A DNA stretch of 64,000 nucleotides from BQWY01 sp046351095 (GCA_046351095.1 JAXLZC010000001.1:1302001-1366000), one strand, 5' to 3'. Numbered from the stretch's first letter, positions 25,388-35,107 are shown. Numbers and translations: made by a program. Notes: a model not told the origin generated them from the sequence alone.

Positions 25388-28300
25388 TCAGGGCGACGTG
25401 CGCCGTGCCCACGGCCCTCGACGCGACTGCGCACCCATCGTATCGAGCGTGACAGGCGACCCGTCCTCGACGCGGCCGACCGGCAGCCCGTTTCGAAACA
25501 GAACGAGGTGCGACGCGACCGACGGCACCCGTTCTCGGGGTAGGAGCACTCCGGTAAGGTTCAACGGATCGGCCGCCGACAGGCGCAACTCCGGCATCGA
25601 GCGCTCGAACACCTTTCCTTTACGCATCGCCCGCAAGGCCTCCACCGCCTGCGGCAACGCATACTGTTCCCCGATGGGGCCGGACACAAACCGTCCGCCG
25701 CGCGCTTCGCCCTGCAGTTCCATCCGGCGCAACTGCACCAACACCTCGCGCCACGTGGGCAGCAGGACTTCGCGTCGCACCAAGTCTCGAAACACGACGC
25801 CATACCGCGCGAGCAACTGCCGCGCCATACGCTCGGCGACGTTGGGTGCGCCGCCGTCGGGCGTCTTTGTCGTCGGGGCAGGCGCACGTCCGATCATCGG
25901 ACGCAACAGGGCCCAGCGACCGGCCGCCGCGCTGGGACGTCGGCTGCGTGCACGTCCCTCACCGCGCCGCCGCTTTGGATCCAAGAGCGCACGCAAGTTG
26001 TCGAACCCATCCGCCGTCGCCACGCCGGCCGACACCAACTCCCACAAGGCCCGCTCGACTTCGCACTCCAACAATCCGGTCGCAGCCTGGAGATCCGCGC
26101 AGAAACTCGCGCCGCGCTGCGCCAACGCCTGTGCGACGGCCTGCGCCGGTGCGGACAACAGCGGCGCTCGTGCATCGGCCGACTCGCCCAACTGCATGAT
26201 CCACTCGGCATCAGCGCGGGCGAAAAAGGTAATCGGCGCCGTACTGCTGGGTGTCGTCCTGGTGGACTCGCTCGTATTCGCCATCGTCGCCCGTGCGCTT
26301 ACACGCCCCCAACTCATCACCCCGCCGAGGCACAACCGGTCGAGCCAAGCCGGATCGTAGCGCTCGACGCGCGCACGAAGGATCTGACTTTCCCAGGCGG
26401 AGGCGGCCGCCTCGAAGCCCGCCAACTGCCCCAACACTTCGCGCAACCCCGCCTCGCCGTGCACACGTGCGCCCGGCGCGACATGCTGCCAGTCGAGGAG
26501 AAACCGCGAAAATTCCGCCGCGGTCACCGGTTCGATCTCGCGCCGGAGGGCGCCGATCGTGAGTCGGTGAATTCGCGCCAACAACCGTCGATGACACCAT
26601 TCGACCGCCGGGCTCGTACCTGCCCCGCCGACACACACTGTCGGCCCTGGACTCACAGCCGTCGTGAACTGTCCGCGAATCACCTGCCCCTTCGCTTCCA
26701 ACGCATGGAGCGCGGCCGTAACACGAGCCTCGGGAAGCCCGACACGTGCGGCCAAGCCAGCGTCTGTCACCGGCCCGATGGATTCCATCCAGCCGTGGAC
26801 CAGCGTCTCCGCGGCCGCCTCGTCCTCGCGCGCGAACAATGCCTCCATAAGATCTTCCTGTTCCTTCGCACACCAGACAGTCGTCTCGACCGACGCGAAG
26901 CGCTGGCGCCGCTCAATCGCGCGTCCCGCTTGTTGTAATTGATGCGCAAACCCCGCCCATTCCGGCGCCTCGCGCGACGGCAACACCACGAAAGTCAACA
27001 ACGCATCGTGCAATTCGTCGGCATCGCGCACGACCGGCCAGGATTCGCGCACCACAGTGGCGATCGCCTCGGGATCGAGCGCCCCAACATCGCCGGCCAA
27101 CGCCGGCGGTAACGTGCGTCGCATTTCCACGGCACGCGCACGACGCTCTTCCAAGGGCGCATCGTCCAAAAACGCGTAGGGATTGGCATTCAAAATACCG
27201 TGCGAAAACACGGATGGGGTCGGCGTTTCTACGGCACGACAGGCGATGGCGCCGCTCGCGATGCCGCGCAACACAGCCTCCAAGCCCTCCACATCCATCG
27301 CTTCGGTCAGACAATCACGCATGGTCTCCTGCGCAAGCGGATGGTCGGGCACCTCGCGCTCAACGCGGTCACCACGGAAATTGTCCTGGCAGGCGATGGC
27401 GTCGGGAAACACCGCCGCGAGAAGATCTTCGGCCCGCATACGCTGAATCTGCGGCGGAACCTTTTTGCCCTTGGCAAATCGCAACAGCGCCAACGACCGT
27501 GCGGCATTCCAGCGCCAGCGTGTGGTGAACATGGGCGACTGCAAAATGGCCGGCGTCAGTACCTCGCGCAGACGGTCGGCGTGGACGAACTCGAAAACGG
27601 ATGCCAGGGGGAAGCTGTGTTTTTCGCCGAGCGAAATGACGAGGCCTTCGTCCGTGGCCGCGGCCTGCAATTCGAAGTCGAAGGTCACGCACAGCCGTTT
27701 CCGCAGCGCGAGCCCCCAGGCCTTGTTGATCCGGCCGCCGAAGGGCGCGTGCAACACCAACTGCATGCCGCCGCTTTCGTCGAAAAAGCGCTCGGCGATC
27801 ACGCAAGCCTGTGTCGGGACGGCGCCGAGCACCGCCTGCCCGGCGAGAATAAATTCGACCGCCTGCTGCGCCCCGCGCTGATCCAGCCCACAGCTTTCGG
27901 CCAGCCAGGACAAGACCGACGAATCGGTATCCGACGCGCGCGTCAGAATTTCTTCCCGTACCATGCCGACCGCCGCCGACAACTCGGCGGTACGAGCCGG
28001 CGCTTCGCCGCGCCAAAAGGGAATGTTCGGCGGCGCGCCCTGCGCATCCTCGACCCGCACGGTCCCGCGCTCGACACCCTTGATGCGCCACGACGTGTTG
28101 CCGAGCAGCATGATGTCGCCGGCCATACTTTCCACCGCAAAATCTTCATCGACCGATCCGACGACGGTCCCGTCCGGCTCTGCGACGACGGCGTAGTTGG
28201 CCGTGTCAGGGATGGCCCCGCCGGAGGTGATCGCCGCGAGGCGCGCACCGCGCCTGCCTTTGATCCGACGATTGATACGATCGTGATGCAGATAGGCCTG

Positions 28301-29710
28301 CCCACGTCCGCGACCGGTCGCGATCCCGTCCGCCAACATCCGCACCACCGCGTCGAACTGCTCACGCGCCAGCGCCCGATAGGGATAGGCACGCCGCGCG
28401 AGCGCATACAGCTCGTCCTCATCCCAACTCCCGGTGGCGGCGGCCGCCACGAGCTGCTGCGCGAGGATGTCCAGCGGCTCCTCGGGAATGACGATCCGAT
28501 CCAAGGTGCCGGACCGAATGGCGCGCACGAGTGCGGCGCATTCGAGTAACTCGTCGCAGGTCGTGGCAAACAGGCGCCCCTTCGGCATCGCCCCAACCCA
28601 GTGGCCCGCGCGACCGACCCGTTGCAGTGCCACCGCAATCGACCGCGGAGATCCGATCTGGCACACCAAGTCGATCGTCCCGACGTCGATACCCAATTCC
28701 AGCGACGCCGTCGCGACCACCACACGCGTCTCGCCGTCCTTGAGGCGCGTCTCCGCGGACAACCGCCGCTCCTTCGCCAAACTCCCATGGTGCGCGGCGA
28801 CCGCGCGTGGACCGAGGTCTTCCAACCGCTCCATCAAGTGGAGCGAGACCCGTTCGGCCAGCCGCCGGGTATTTACAAAAACCAGCGTCGAGCGATGGGC
28901 GCGTACGAGTTCGGCGACGCGGTCGTACAGATCGGTCCAGACCGAGGTCGTGGCAACGGCGCCGAGTTCGTCTTTCGGGACTTCGACGGCCAGATCCATT
29001 GCGCGGCGATGCCCCATGTCGATAATCGTCGGCGGCTCGCCGCTGCCGGTGAGAAATCGGCCGATGGCCTCGATCGGGCGTTGCGTCGCCGACAGTCCAA
29101 CCCGTACGGGTTTTTCGCGCGTCAGCGTATCGAGCCGTTCCAACGACAAGGCCAGGTGCGCGCCGCGTTTGGTCCCGGCGACCGCGTGGATTTCATCGAC
29201 GATCACGGTGTGCACCGTCGACAGCAACGCGCGGCTTTTGTCGGCGGTCAACAAGATGAATAGCGACTCCGGCGTCGTCACCAGGATATGCGGCGGGCGG
29301 CGCAACATCTGCTGACGCTCCGCCATCGGCGTATCCCCAGTGCGGACGGCGGCGCGGAGTTCCGGCACCAACAGCCCGGCTTGGAGCGCGGCGTCGCCGA
29401 TGGCGGTCAACGGGCGCCGGAGGTTCTTTTGGATGTCGTTACTGAGTGCCTTCAGCGGCGAGACGTACAGGATCTGCGTGCGATCGTCGAGCGAACAGGC
29501 CAGCGCCTGCTGCAACAGGTCGTCGATGCAGGTAAGAAACGCGGCAAGCGTTTTCCCCGATCCGGTGGGCGCGGCAATCAACGTATTGCGCCGCGCGCGG
29601 ATCGCCGGCCAGGCTTGGGCCTGGACATCGGTCGGCGTGCCGACCGAGCGGCGAAACCAATCGGCGGTGATCGGATGAAACGACGCGAGCGGCATGGTGG
29701 ACTTTACCAT
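25388..29710 (-). CDS. lhr: Lhr-type superfamily 2 DNA helicase
   Basis: 1440 aa, the size of the long bacterial Lhr proteins. Helicase core at the N-terminus: Q-motif region, Walker A APTGSGKT (Lys53), TTPESL, Walker B VDEIHAVAG, SATQRPIEA, and motif VI QRVGRAGHW. It is followed by the winged-helix and beta-barrel part of the Lhr core, then about 550 residues of the Lhr C-terminal region with several small helical domains (for example EAALHALEAKGQVIRG). Lhr is an ATP-dependent 3' to 5' translocase active on RNA:DNA hybrids and linked to repair. The first ATG at 29710 is used; one five codons in is possible. Confidence 0.92.
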   Translation of the reverse strand: MVKSTMPLASFHPITADWFRRSVGTPTDVQAQAWPAIRARRNTLIAAPTGSGKTLAAFLTCIDDLLQQALACSLDDRTQILYVSPLKALSNDIQKNLRRPLTAIGDAALQAGLLVPELRAAVRTGDTPMAERQQMLRRPPHILVTTPESLFILLTADKSRALLSTVHTVIVDEIHAVAGTKRGAHLALSLERLDTLTREKPVRVGLSATQRPIEAIGRFLTGSGEPPTIIDMGHRRAMDLAVEVPKDELGAVATTSVWTDLYDRVAELVRAHRSTLVFVNTRRLAERVSLHLMERLEDLGPRAVAAHHGSLAKERRLSAETRLKDGETRVVVATASLELGIDVGTIDLVCQIGSPRSIAVALQRVGRAGHWVGAMPKGRLFATTCDELLECAALVRAIRSGTLDRIVIPEEPLDILAQQLVAAAATGSWDEDELYALARRAYPYRALAREQFDAVVRMLADGIATGRGRGQAYLHHDRINRRIKGRRGARLAAITSGGAIPDTANYAVVAEPDGTVVGSVDEDFAVESMAGDIMLLGNTSWRIKGVERGTVRVEDAQGAPPNIPFWRGEAPARTAELSAAVGMVREEILTRASDTDSSVLSWLAESCGLDQRGAQQAVEFILAGQAVLGAVPTQACVIAERFFDESGGMQLVLHAPFGGRINKAWGLALRKRLCVTFDFELQAAATDEGLVISLGEKHSFPLASVFEFVHADRLREVLTPAILQSPMFTTRWRWNAARSLALLRFAKGKKVPPQIQRMRAEDLLAAVFPDAIACQDNFRGDRVEREVPDHPLAQETMRDCLTEAMDVEGLEAVLRGIASGAIACRAVETPTPSVFSHGILNANPYAFLDDAPLEERRARAVEMRRTLPPALAGDVGALDPEAIATVVRESWPVVRDADELHDALLTFVVLPSREAPEWAGFAHQLQQAGRAIERRQRFASVETTVWCAKEQEDLMEALFAREDEAAAETLVHGWMESIGPVTDAGLAARVGLPEARVTAALHALEAKGQVIRGQFTTAVSPGPTVCVGGAGTSPAVEWCHRRLLARIHRLTIGALRREIEPVTAAEFSRFLLDWQHVAPGARVHGEAGLREVLGQLAGFEAAASAWESQILRARVERYDPAWLDRLCLGGVMSWGRVSARATMANTSESTRTTPSSTAPITFFARADAEWIMQLGESADARAPLLSAPAQAVAQALAQRGASFCADLQAATGLLECEVERALWELVSAGVATADGFDNLRALLDPKRRRGEGRARSRRPSAAAGRWALLRPMIGRAPAPTTKTPDGGAPNVAERMARQLLARYGVVFRDLVRREVLLPTWREVLVQLRRMELQGEARGGRFVSGPIGEQYALPQAVEALRAMRKGKVFERSMPELRLSAADPLNLTGVLLPRERVPSVASHLVLFRNGLPVGRVEDGSPVTLDTMGAQSRRGPWARRTSP

Positions 29711-29880
29711 GCGAATGGAAAGTCACTCTATGAGGCGGCGACGAACGGAGAACTCTCTCGTGGGACTACCGGCTGAGGAATCGACCTAAATGGTTTGAAA
29801 GAAAAAAGGGGAAAGGGGGGAAGAAACGGATCCGACGGCATTCATTCGACCGACTGAGACCAATCGAATCGGTCGCCCGC
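29711..29880. other. Intergenic gap with purine tract and small inverted repeat
   Basis: No gene. A run of purines with only G and A fills about 29797-29825. A 7-bp inverted repeat CGACCGA (29847-29853) / TCGGTCG (29869-29875) with a 15-nt loop lies just past the stop of the zinc-ribbon gene; it has no following T tract on either strand. Confidence 0.35.
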
Positions 29881-30168
29881 CTAGTGGCGGCGATTGAGGT
29901 AGAACCGATAGAGGCAGGTCGGGCACTTCCAGGGCCGCGCCCCGACTACTCGGCGCAAGAGGTCCGGCCATTGGAGCCGGTTGCAGCCACCCGAGACCTG
30001 CCCACACTTTGGGCACCGTGCTGGAACGGCGGTCGCGACCCCTTCGATCTCCGGCGAAGACATGGGGATCGCCCAGGCCCCGATCGCGCGGCGCGTGCGA
30101 ACGGTCGGCTGGATCTGCTCAATCTGTTGGCTCGGCTCTAACATTGTGGCGGTGCGTCCTTCGTCCAT
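29881..30168 (-). CDS. Small zinc-ribbon protein
   Basis: 95 aa from the ATG at 30168, preceded by a GGCAGGA site; the frame is open further upstream. The C-terminal 45 residues hold two CxxC pairs, RCPKCGQ and KCPTCLYR, separated by about 28 residues that include NRLQWPDLLRR, which is a standard zinc-ribbon layout. The basic Arg/Tyr end (YRFYLNRRH) suggests nucleic-acid or protein contact. The N-terminal half is polar and not recognised. It is transcribed toward Lhr, 170 bases away. Confidence 0.65.
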   Translation of the reverse strand: MDEGRTATMLEPSQQIEQIQPTVRTRRAIGAWAIPMSSPEIEGVATAVPARCPKCGQVSGGCNRLQWPDLLRRVVGARPWKCPTCLYRFYLNRRH

Positions 30169-30244
30169 GGTCCTGCCCTTCTTACTCCCGTGTCGGGATC
30201 GCTTCTCGATCGTCCCAGTTGGAACGATTGTCGAATGCGACGAA

Positions 30245-30275
30245 ATCATATACCCACTATCGAAACACTACGCAA
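30245..30275 (-). promoter_or_regulatory. Possible promoter for the zinc-ribbon gene
   Basis: Read on the minus strand: TTGCGT (30275-30270), 17-bp spacer, TATATGAT (30252-30245). The -10 part is good, the -35 part weak. It lies about 75 bases upstream of the ATG at 30168. Confidence 0.3.
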
Positions 30276-30567
30276 GCCCTATGCCTCAAGGTTTCGTAAA
30301 ATATTTTTTCTTTTTTATGTGTCGTCATCCACATGACACAAATCGAAGCGATCCGCCCCGCATCGCCACCTATCAAATTCCTCAGTGTTTCGCGTAAATT
30401 TCTCGTCGTTGTCGTGATCCATTCGACCCAGGCAGGCGAGCGCGTCAATACGCTGACGAATAGTTGTCTACAACCACGCGAACTCGCACGAACCAGATGG
30501 ATACGCTGTCGATCAAAAGAGATACACCTGTGCGATCTACACCAATCCGATACACACGATGTAGGCG
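30276..30567. other. AT-rich divergent intergenic region
   Basis: No gene. It contains a pronounced A/T tract at about 30296-30320 and, next to it, a hairpin GTCAT-ccac-ATGAC with flanking TGT/ACA (about 30322-30340). It should hold the promoter of the NAD-epimerase gene and upstream elements for the zinc-ribbon gene. Confidence 0.4.
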
Positions 30568-31419
30568 ATGACAAACAGCCAAAGCTGTAGGCGTTTGCAC
30601 ACAGTATTGATCCTTGGGGCGGGCTACACCGGACGCGTCGTGGCTCGTCGTCTCTGCGAGCAGCAGACATCCCCGCTGGTGACCAGTCGCAAGAACATCG
30701 CATCGCCTCCCGCACACTCGACTGTTGCGCCGCTTCGTTTCGACCTGCACGATGCCTCGACCTGGCCGACGATTGCAGAGGCTGTTGGCACTGCCACCTC
30801 CATCCTCTGGTGTTTCCCTGCGGAGCCGTTGCATCTGGTGCAACAATTCGCGACGGCGGTCGACCTGTCGCGACGCCCGCTGGTCGTCTTGGGAAGCACC
30901 GGCAGCTATCGCATGCCGGAGCCTGTTGCGGCGCACAACGCATCGCCGCCCGATTGGGTTGACGAGCGGAGCCCTTTGGACGAGACGATTCCGCGTGTCC
31001 AGGGTGAAGAGTGGTTACGGGAGCATTTCGGGGCGGTCGTGTTGCGCGTGGCGGGCATCTACGGACCTGGCCGCTACCCGCTGCATTGGATCCGGCAGGG
31101 TCGTGTCGGGGCTTCGCCCAAATTCGTGAACCTCATTCATGTCGAGGATCTCGCCCAGGCGTGTATCGATGCGCTCGACCATGGGGGCCCTGGTCAGATT
31201 TACAACGTCAGCGACGGCGCGCCGCGGGCGTGGAAAGAGATCTGCGAGTGGGCGGCACGCTGTTGGGGCATCGTGGTGCAGACGAAGGAAGGCCCCTCAA
31301 CGGTCGGCAAGCGGATCGATTCCACGAAACTGCGGAAGGAACTCGGCGTTACGCTCCGATACCCAGACCTGTATGCGGCCTTGGAGACGATTGAACAGAC
31401 GGAGCGCCCACAGACCTGA
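30568..31419 (+). CDS. NAD(P)-dependent epimerase/dehydratase-like SDR protein
   Basis: 283 aa, YeeZ-like extended SDR (COG0451). The Rossmann motif is VLILGAGYTGRVVARRL (G-x-G-x2-G). LGSTGSYR and the later VVLRVAGIYGPGRYPLHWI and NLIHVEDLAQACIDAL are characteristic. The usual catalytic Y-x3-K is not seen in its classical form, as is common in this subgroup. There is no signal peptide. Convergent with the CPBP protease gene, 6 bases away. Confidence 0.82.
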   Translation: MTNSQSCRRLHTVLILGAGYTGRVVARRLCEQQTSPLVTSRKNIASPPAHSTVAPLRFDLHDASTWPTIAEAVGTATSILWCFPAEPLHLVQQFATAVDLSRRPLVVLGSTGSYRMPEPVAAHNASPPDWVDERSPLDETIPRVQGEEWLREHFGAVVLRVAGIYGPGRYPLHWIRQGRVGASPKFVNLIHVEDLAQACIDALDHGGPGQIYNVSDGAPRAWKEICEWAARCWGIVVQTKEGPSTVGKRIDSTKLRKELGVTLRYPDLYAALETIEQTERPQT

Positions 31420-31425
31420 CGCGCG

Positions 31426-32970
31426 TTACCACCGCAACAGCGCCAGCACCCCGAGGCAGACGAACAGGTTGTTGATCGCATGCGCAATCATGCCAGGCAG
31501 CAGACTGCCGGTACGTTCGGCGCTCCAGGCCCAGAGCAGCCCACTCCAGAATACGCCTAAGAATCCGAGGATCCCGTAGCCGTGGGCCAAAGCGAAGAGC
31601 CCCGCGCTTACGAACGCGGCGCCACGGAAGGACCAGCGACGACGCAAGGTGCTGAAGAGGAGACCGCGAAAGGCGAGCTCTTCGAAGATCGGCGCCAAGA
31701 TCACATATTCCATGACACTTGTGGCCACGACGGCCGGCGCACCCCAGACCAAATCGCCGTCGAACCATTCACTCCAGTGGCTGGTAAGCCCCAGCGTTTC
31801 GCCGAGACGTCCCAATACCCATTCGCCGAGTAGCCCGGCCGCCACCAGCACAAAAACCGCCGCTGCCAATCGCCGCCCACTTGCCGACAGGGGCACTAAG
31901 CCGAAGACATCGCGCTGTTCGGCCGGTAACGGCTGGATCAAACAGCGCCAGGCGAACCACAACAGGGCCACGTTCGTCGCCGGAATCGTCGCCAGCCGCA
32001 GCAGCGGATGGTCCACGCCGAACGAAATCGCAAGCCACATCACGGCGGCCCCGACGGCCGCCCCTCGAATCAAAACGTGCACACCCAACCACCCTGGCCA
32101 AGGCGGCGGCTGCGTCGACCTTCCGACCAGGAGCCAGGGTCGCACCGTCCCCCTGCGCACGATACGCACCACGACGAACAGGCCGACGACGATACAGACC
32201 AGTTGGATGACCGTCAGGACACGCGACCGATTCAACAATGCCGAGCGGCGTTCCGCGCCAAGCGCCGTGATCGAGGCCATGAGCGACTCGTCGCCCGCCC
32301 TTGTTGCCAGACGCATCGCCACCCGCTCGTAGAACCAGCCGGCCGGGAGCGCATCGACGGCGATCGCCTGCAAATCTTTTAGTTCGCCCCGCGTCGCGCC
32401 TTCATTCGCATAGGCCACCTGCACGAGCCGCGCATACATGGGGAACGGCGCCGGGCGGCGATCCCAGGATTGCAGTTGCCATTCAGTGCGTTTGGTGTGG
32501 CCGACTTCTGCGCGCAGGATCGCCAACTGCAATTCGACCTGCGCATCACCTCGCCCTTCCTCCTGCCGTAAATGCGTAACCAGTTCCTCGTACCAGCGGA
32601 GCAGTTCCGCACGCTCCGCGGCGCTGTCGCCGGACGTCCAATCGGACCAGACCTGTTCCCAACGCGGAGCCTGCGCCATCGCATCCTGCAGATCCAGGCT
32701 GCGACTCGCCAGCAGGTGCAACGCGGCATCTGGAGCGGTGACACGGCCCAATCCGGCGCTCGACCACATGAGCCACAGAAAGAGGGCTCCGGCAAAAAGC
32801 AGGATCGTTCCGGCAAACCAAGTAATGACCGGAGACAATCGCGGGAACCGTGGGGCCTGCGCGACAACCGGCGCTACCGGTTCATCGGCAGACGGCGCAG
32901 CAGCAGGCAACTCGACGGTCGAGCGCTCGAACGGGGATTCGAATTGAGGGTGGGTCGGCTCGACAGACAT
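31426..32970 (-). CDS. CPBP-family intramembrane glutamic protease with large N-terminal extension
   Basis: 514 aa. The C-terminal 230 residues are a CPBP/Abi (PF02517) membrane domain with all motifs: IFEELAFRG (E-E-x3-R), FALAHGYG (His) and MIAHAINN (His). The family cleaves prenylated or other membrane proteins. The N-terminal 280 residues are not part of the usual domain: a polar Pro-rich start, a transmembrane helix at about 47-70, and a helical region (LLRWYEELVTHLRQEEGRGDAQVELQLAIL is too regular to be random and may be TPR-like), then another helix at about 245-270. No obvious partner gene nearby. Confidence 0.85.
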   Translation of the reverse strand: MSVEPTHPQFESPFERSTVELPAAAPSADEPVAPVVAQAPRFPRLSPVITWFAGTILLFAGALFLWLMWSSAGLGRVTAPDAALHLLASRSLDLQDAMAQAPRWEQVWSDWTSGDSAAERAELLRWYEELVTHLRQEEGRGDAQVELQLAILRAEVGHTKRTEWQLQSWDRRPAPFPMYARLVQVAYANEGATRGELKDLQAIAVDALPAGWFYERVAMRLATRAGDESLMASITALGAERRSALLNRSRVLTVIQLVCIVVGLFVVVRIVRRGTVRPWLLVGRSTQPPPWPGWLGVHVLIRGAAVGAAVMWLAISFGVDHPLLRLATIPATNVALLWFAWRCLIQPLPAEQRDVFGLVPLSASGRRLAAAVFVLVAAGLLGEWVLGRLGETLGLTSHWSEWFDGDLVWGAPAVVATSVMEYVILAPIFEELAFRGLLFSTLRRRWSFRGAAFVSAGLFALAHGYGILGFLGVFWSGLLWAWSAERTGSLLPGMIAHAINNLFVCLGVLALLRW

Positions 32971-33026
32971 AACTCGCCAGTCGAGTATAGCATTTCTCCC
33001 TATATGCCTGACGCCGGCGGTAGCGC

Positions 33027-33055
33027 GTGACCCCCGCCGATCTCTCGGCTATACT
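33027..33055 (+). promoter_or_regulatory. Possible sigma70-type promoter for the haem-protein operon
   Basis: GTGACC (33027-33032), 17-bp spacer, TATACT (33050-33055). It lies about 70 bases upstream of the ATG at 33134 in the gap between divergent genes. Confidence 0.4.
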
Positions 33056-33133
33056 GCGGCCTCTCTGCAGACCCGGGTATCGCTCGACACCTCGCGCCGG
33101 CAGTAGACCGGACTCCATCGGAGCTGATTGGAT

Positions 33134-33724
33134 ATGGGACAGACCTTTCGCGGACTCGTGCTGGGCCTTCTCTTGGGCGCGGTCTTTACGGTCATTGGGA
33201 TGGCGATCGTGGATCAGGCCGCCGACACCACACCCCGCGTGGCGCCCGAAAAAGCGGCCGAGTTCATCCACGCCGTCATCGAGGCCAACCGCACGAACTA
33301 CACGGAAAACGTCGTCAACAAAATGCACGAGCAGAACGTGGTCGAAGCCGTCGAACATTGGCGCGAAGAAAAAGGCATCCCGCTGCCCGCGCAGTTCCTG
33401 ATGGAATCCGGACGGCTCACGGGCCAAAAAAATCTGCAAATGACCTTTCGGCTCGCCAGCCTGACGCCGCTCTACGTATGGAACGCGCCGACCTCCGATT
33501 TCGAGCGGAAGGGATTACAAGCGGTCACGCTGAATCCCGAACGTCCCGTGACAGGGTTTCTGAAATCGAACAAGGGCAAAATGTTTCAAGCGATCTATCC
33601 GGACCGCGCCGTCTCCAACAGTTGCGTCGATTGTCACAATGCCCACCCCAATAGCCCTCGACGCGACTACAAGCTAAACGACGTCATGGGCGCCCTCATC
33701 ATCACGATCCCGGTCGAGGAATAG
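33134..33724 (+). CDS. DUF3365 (Tll0287-like) haem-binding protein
   Basis: 196 aa from the ATG at 33134; a TTG two codons earlier is possible and a GGAG at 33119 suits either. One N-terminal membrane anchor (residues 8-27) is followed by a periplasmic domain of the Tll0287-like/DUF3365 family, which resembles a PAS-type sensor carrying c-type haem. The haem site is CVDCHNAHP (Cys164, Cys167, His168), and the end LNDVMGALIITIP is the typical last strand. No kinase domain is attached, so it is a standalone redox or gas sensor candidate. Four bases separate it from the amidohydrolase, so they are probably cotranscribed. Confidence 0.88.
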   Translation: MGQTFRGLVLGLLLGAVFTVIGMAIVDQAADTTPRVAPEKAAEFIHAVIEANRTNYTENVVNKMHEQNVVEAVEHWREEKGIPLPAQFLMESGRLTGQKNLQMTFRLASLTPLYVWNAPTSDFERKGLQAVTLNPERPVTGFLKSNKGKMFQAIYPDRAVSNSCVDCHNAHPNSPRRDYKLNDVMGALIITIPVEE

Positions 33725-33728
33725 GACG

Positions 33729-34949
33729 ATGCCGACCACCCTCCGCTCGGCGCTTCGAAACGTGCGTGTGCTCGACGGACTCGGCCTGCGTCAGGAGCGG
33801 TGCACCGTCTTGATCGAAGATGGAATCATCCGCGCCTGCGGGCCCGCGCGTACGACGCCGGTACCGCGTGGCTTCACGGAGCTGGACGTGCACGGCCTCA
33901 CCGTGTTGCCGGGCCTGATCGACTGCCATGTACACCTCTGCCTCGGAGGCGAACCGGATGTCGTCGCCACCATCGAACAAGACGCGCCAGGGCTGACGTT
34001 GATCAAATCGCTCGGTTACGCGAAGGACACCTTGGCGGCGGGCTTCACCACCGTGCGCGACGTCGGCTTCCGTGACCACGGCGTGTTTGCGCTGAAACGT
34101 GCCATCGACGAGGGCCTCGTCGCCGGACCACGCATCGTGGCGGCCGGTCTGGCCATTTGTATGACCGGCGGACATGCGCGGTTCATCGGCGTTGAAGCCG
34201 ACGGGGTGGACGGCGTCATCGCAGCGGTGCGCGCGCAACTTGCGGCGGGCGCCGATGTGATCAAGGTGATCGCCTCAGGCGGTGTGCTCACGCCCGGCAC
34301 CTCACCGGACCAGGCGCAATTTTCCGTAGCCGAACTCCGTGCGGCGGTCGAGGAAGCGGGACGCGCCGGACGACGGGTGGCGGCCCACGCACACGGTGCC
34401 TCCGGCATGAAACAGGCCATCGCCGCCGGGGTGCACTCCATCGAACATGCCACCCTCATGGACGCAGAAGCCGCGGCGGGTATGATCGAGCAAGGCGTGT
34501 TTATGGTCGCAACGCTGTCCGCACTTGCGACGACGGCCGCCTGTCCGCTCCACGGCGGCGTGCCGGCCAGCGCCATCGGCAAAGCCAAACAGATGCGGGT
34601 GCGGCATGAACATTCTTTCCAGGCAGCGCTCAAACAGGGTGTGCGGATTGCGATGGGAACGGACGCGGGAACCCCGTTTAATTACCACGGGGAAAATGCG
34701 CAGGAACTCGACCGGATGGTGACACTCGGAATGTCGCCGATGGACGCGATCACCGCCACCACGCATTCCGCGGCGCAATTGTTGGGCTTGGACGAGTCGA
34801 TCGGGTCGATTGCCGTCGGGAAACGTGCAGACCTGCTGTTAGTGGATGGAGATCCCTCGCGGCGTATCGGCATTCTGCGCGACCGCGACAGGTTGATGGG
34901 GGTCATGCAGAACGGCCGCCTCGTCAGCGGCCCGCTGGCGCAAGCCTAA
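33729..34949 (+). CDS. Amidohydrolase (imidazolonepropionase/Xaa-Pro dipeptidase-like)
   Basis: 406 aa, with AGGACG before the ATG. A complete subtype-I amidohydrolase: LPGLIDCHVHL (HxH metal ligands), DVIKVIASGG (the carboxylated Lys position), RVAAHAHGASG and HSIEHATLMD (His ligands), and MGTDAGTPFNYHG (catalytic Asp). This set matches the microbial Xaa-Arg/Xaa-Lys dipeptidase group (Sgx9359/Cc2672-like), so cleavage of small peptides or N-acyl amino acids is a fair guess. No signal peptide, hence cytosolic. Confidence 0.87.
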   Translation: MPTTLRSALRNVRVLDGLGLRQERCTVLIEDGIIRACGPARTTPVPRGFTELDVHGLTVLPGLIDCHVHLCLGGEPDVVATIEQDAPGLTLIKSLGYAKDTLAAGFTTVRDVGFRDHGVFALKRAIDEGLVAGPRIVAAGLAICMTGGHARFIGVEADGVDGVIAAVRAQLAAGADVIKVIASGGVLTPGTSPDQAQFSVAELRAAVEEAGRAGRRVAAHAHGASGMKQAIAAGVHSIEHATLMDAEAAAGMIEQGVFMVATLSALATTAACPLHGGVPASAIGKAKQMRVRHEHSFQAALKQGVRIAMGTDAGTPFNYHGENAQELDRMVTLGMSPMDAITATTHSAAQLLGLDESIGSIAVGKRADLLLVDGDPSRRIGILRDRDRLMGVMQNGRLVSGPLAQA

Positions 34950-35001
34950 GAAGCTGCGTCGCCTAGATTCAGAAGCACTCCGTCACTCGGTATTTGGCTT
35001 C

Positions 35002-35106
35002 CGTCTGACTTCTCCCGTCTCCCTTCTGCCGTCTCACCTCTGCCGTCTCACCTCTGCCGTCTCACCTCTGCCGTCTCACCTCTCCCGTCTTTCGTCTCCC
35101 GTCTTC
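35002..35106. repeat. Heptanucleotide repeat array (15 units)
   Basis: Fifteen in-phase 7-bp units of the type CGTCTCM/CCTCTGC. The core is four perfect copies of a 14-bp double unit, CGTCTCACCTCTGC, from 35030, with variants on both sides. It fills the gap between two convergent genes and ends one base before the stop codon of the J-domain gene. On the opposite strand the unit reads TGAGACG, the same as the unit of the array at 57196. Confidence 0.9.
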
Positions 35107-35107
35107 A

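Noticed and set aside
27200..28549. 449-aa open frame on the plus strand across the helicase gene
   Set aside because: Antisense to well-conserved Lhr sequence; composition typical of a shadow frame.
35002..35106. Array considered as CRISPR
   Set aside because: The 7-bp period has no spacers and no cas genes are nearby.
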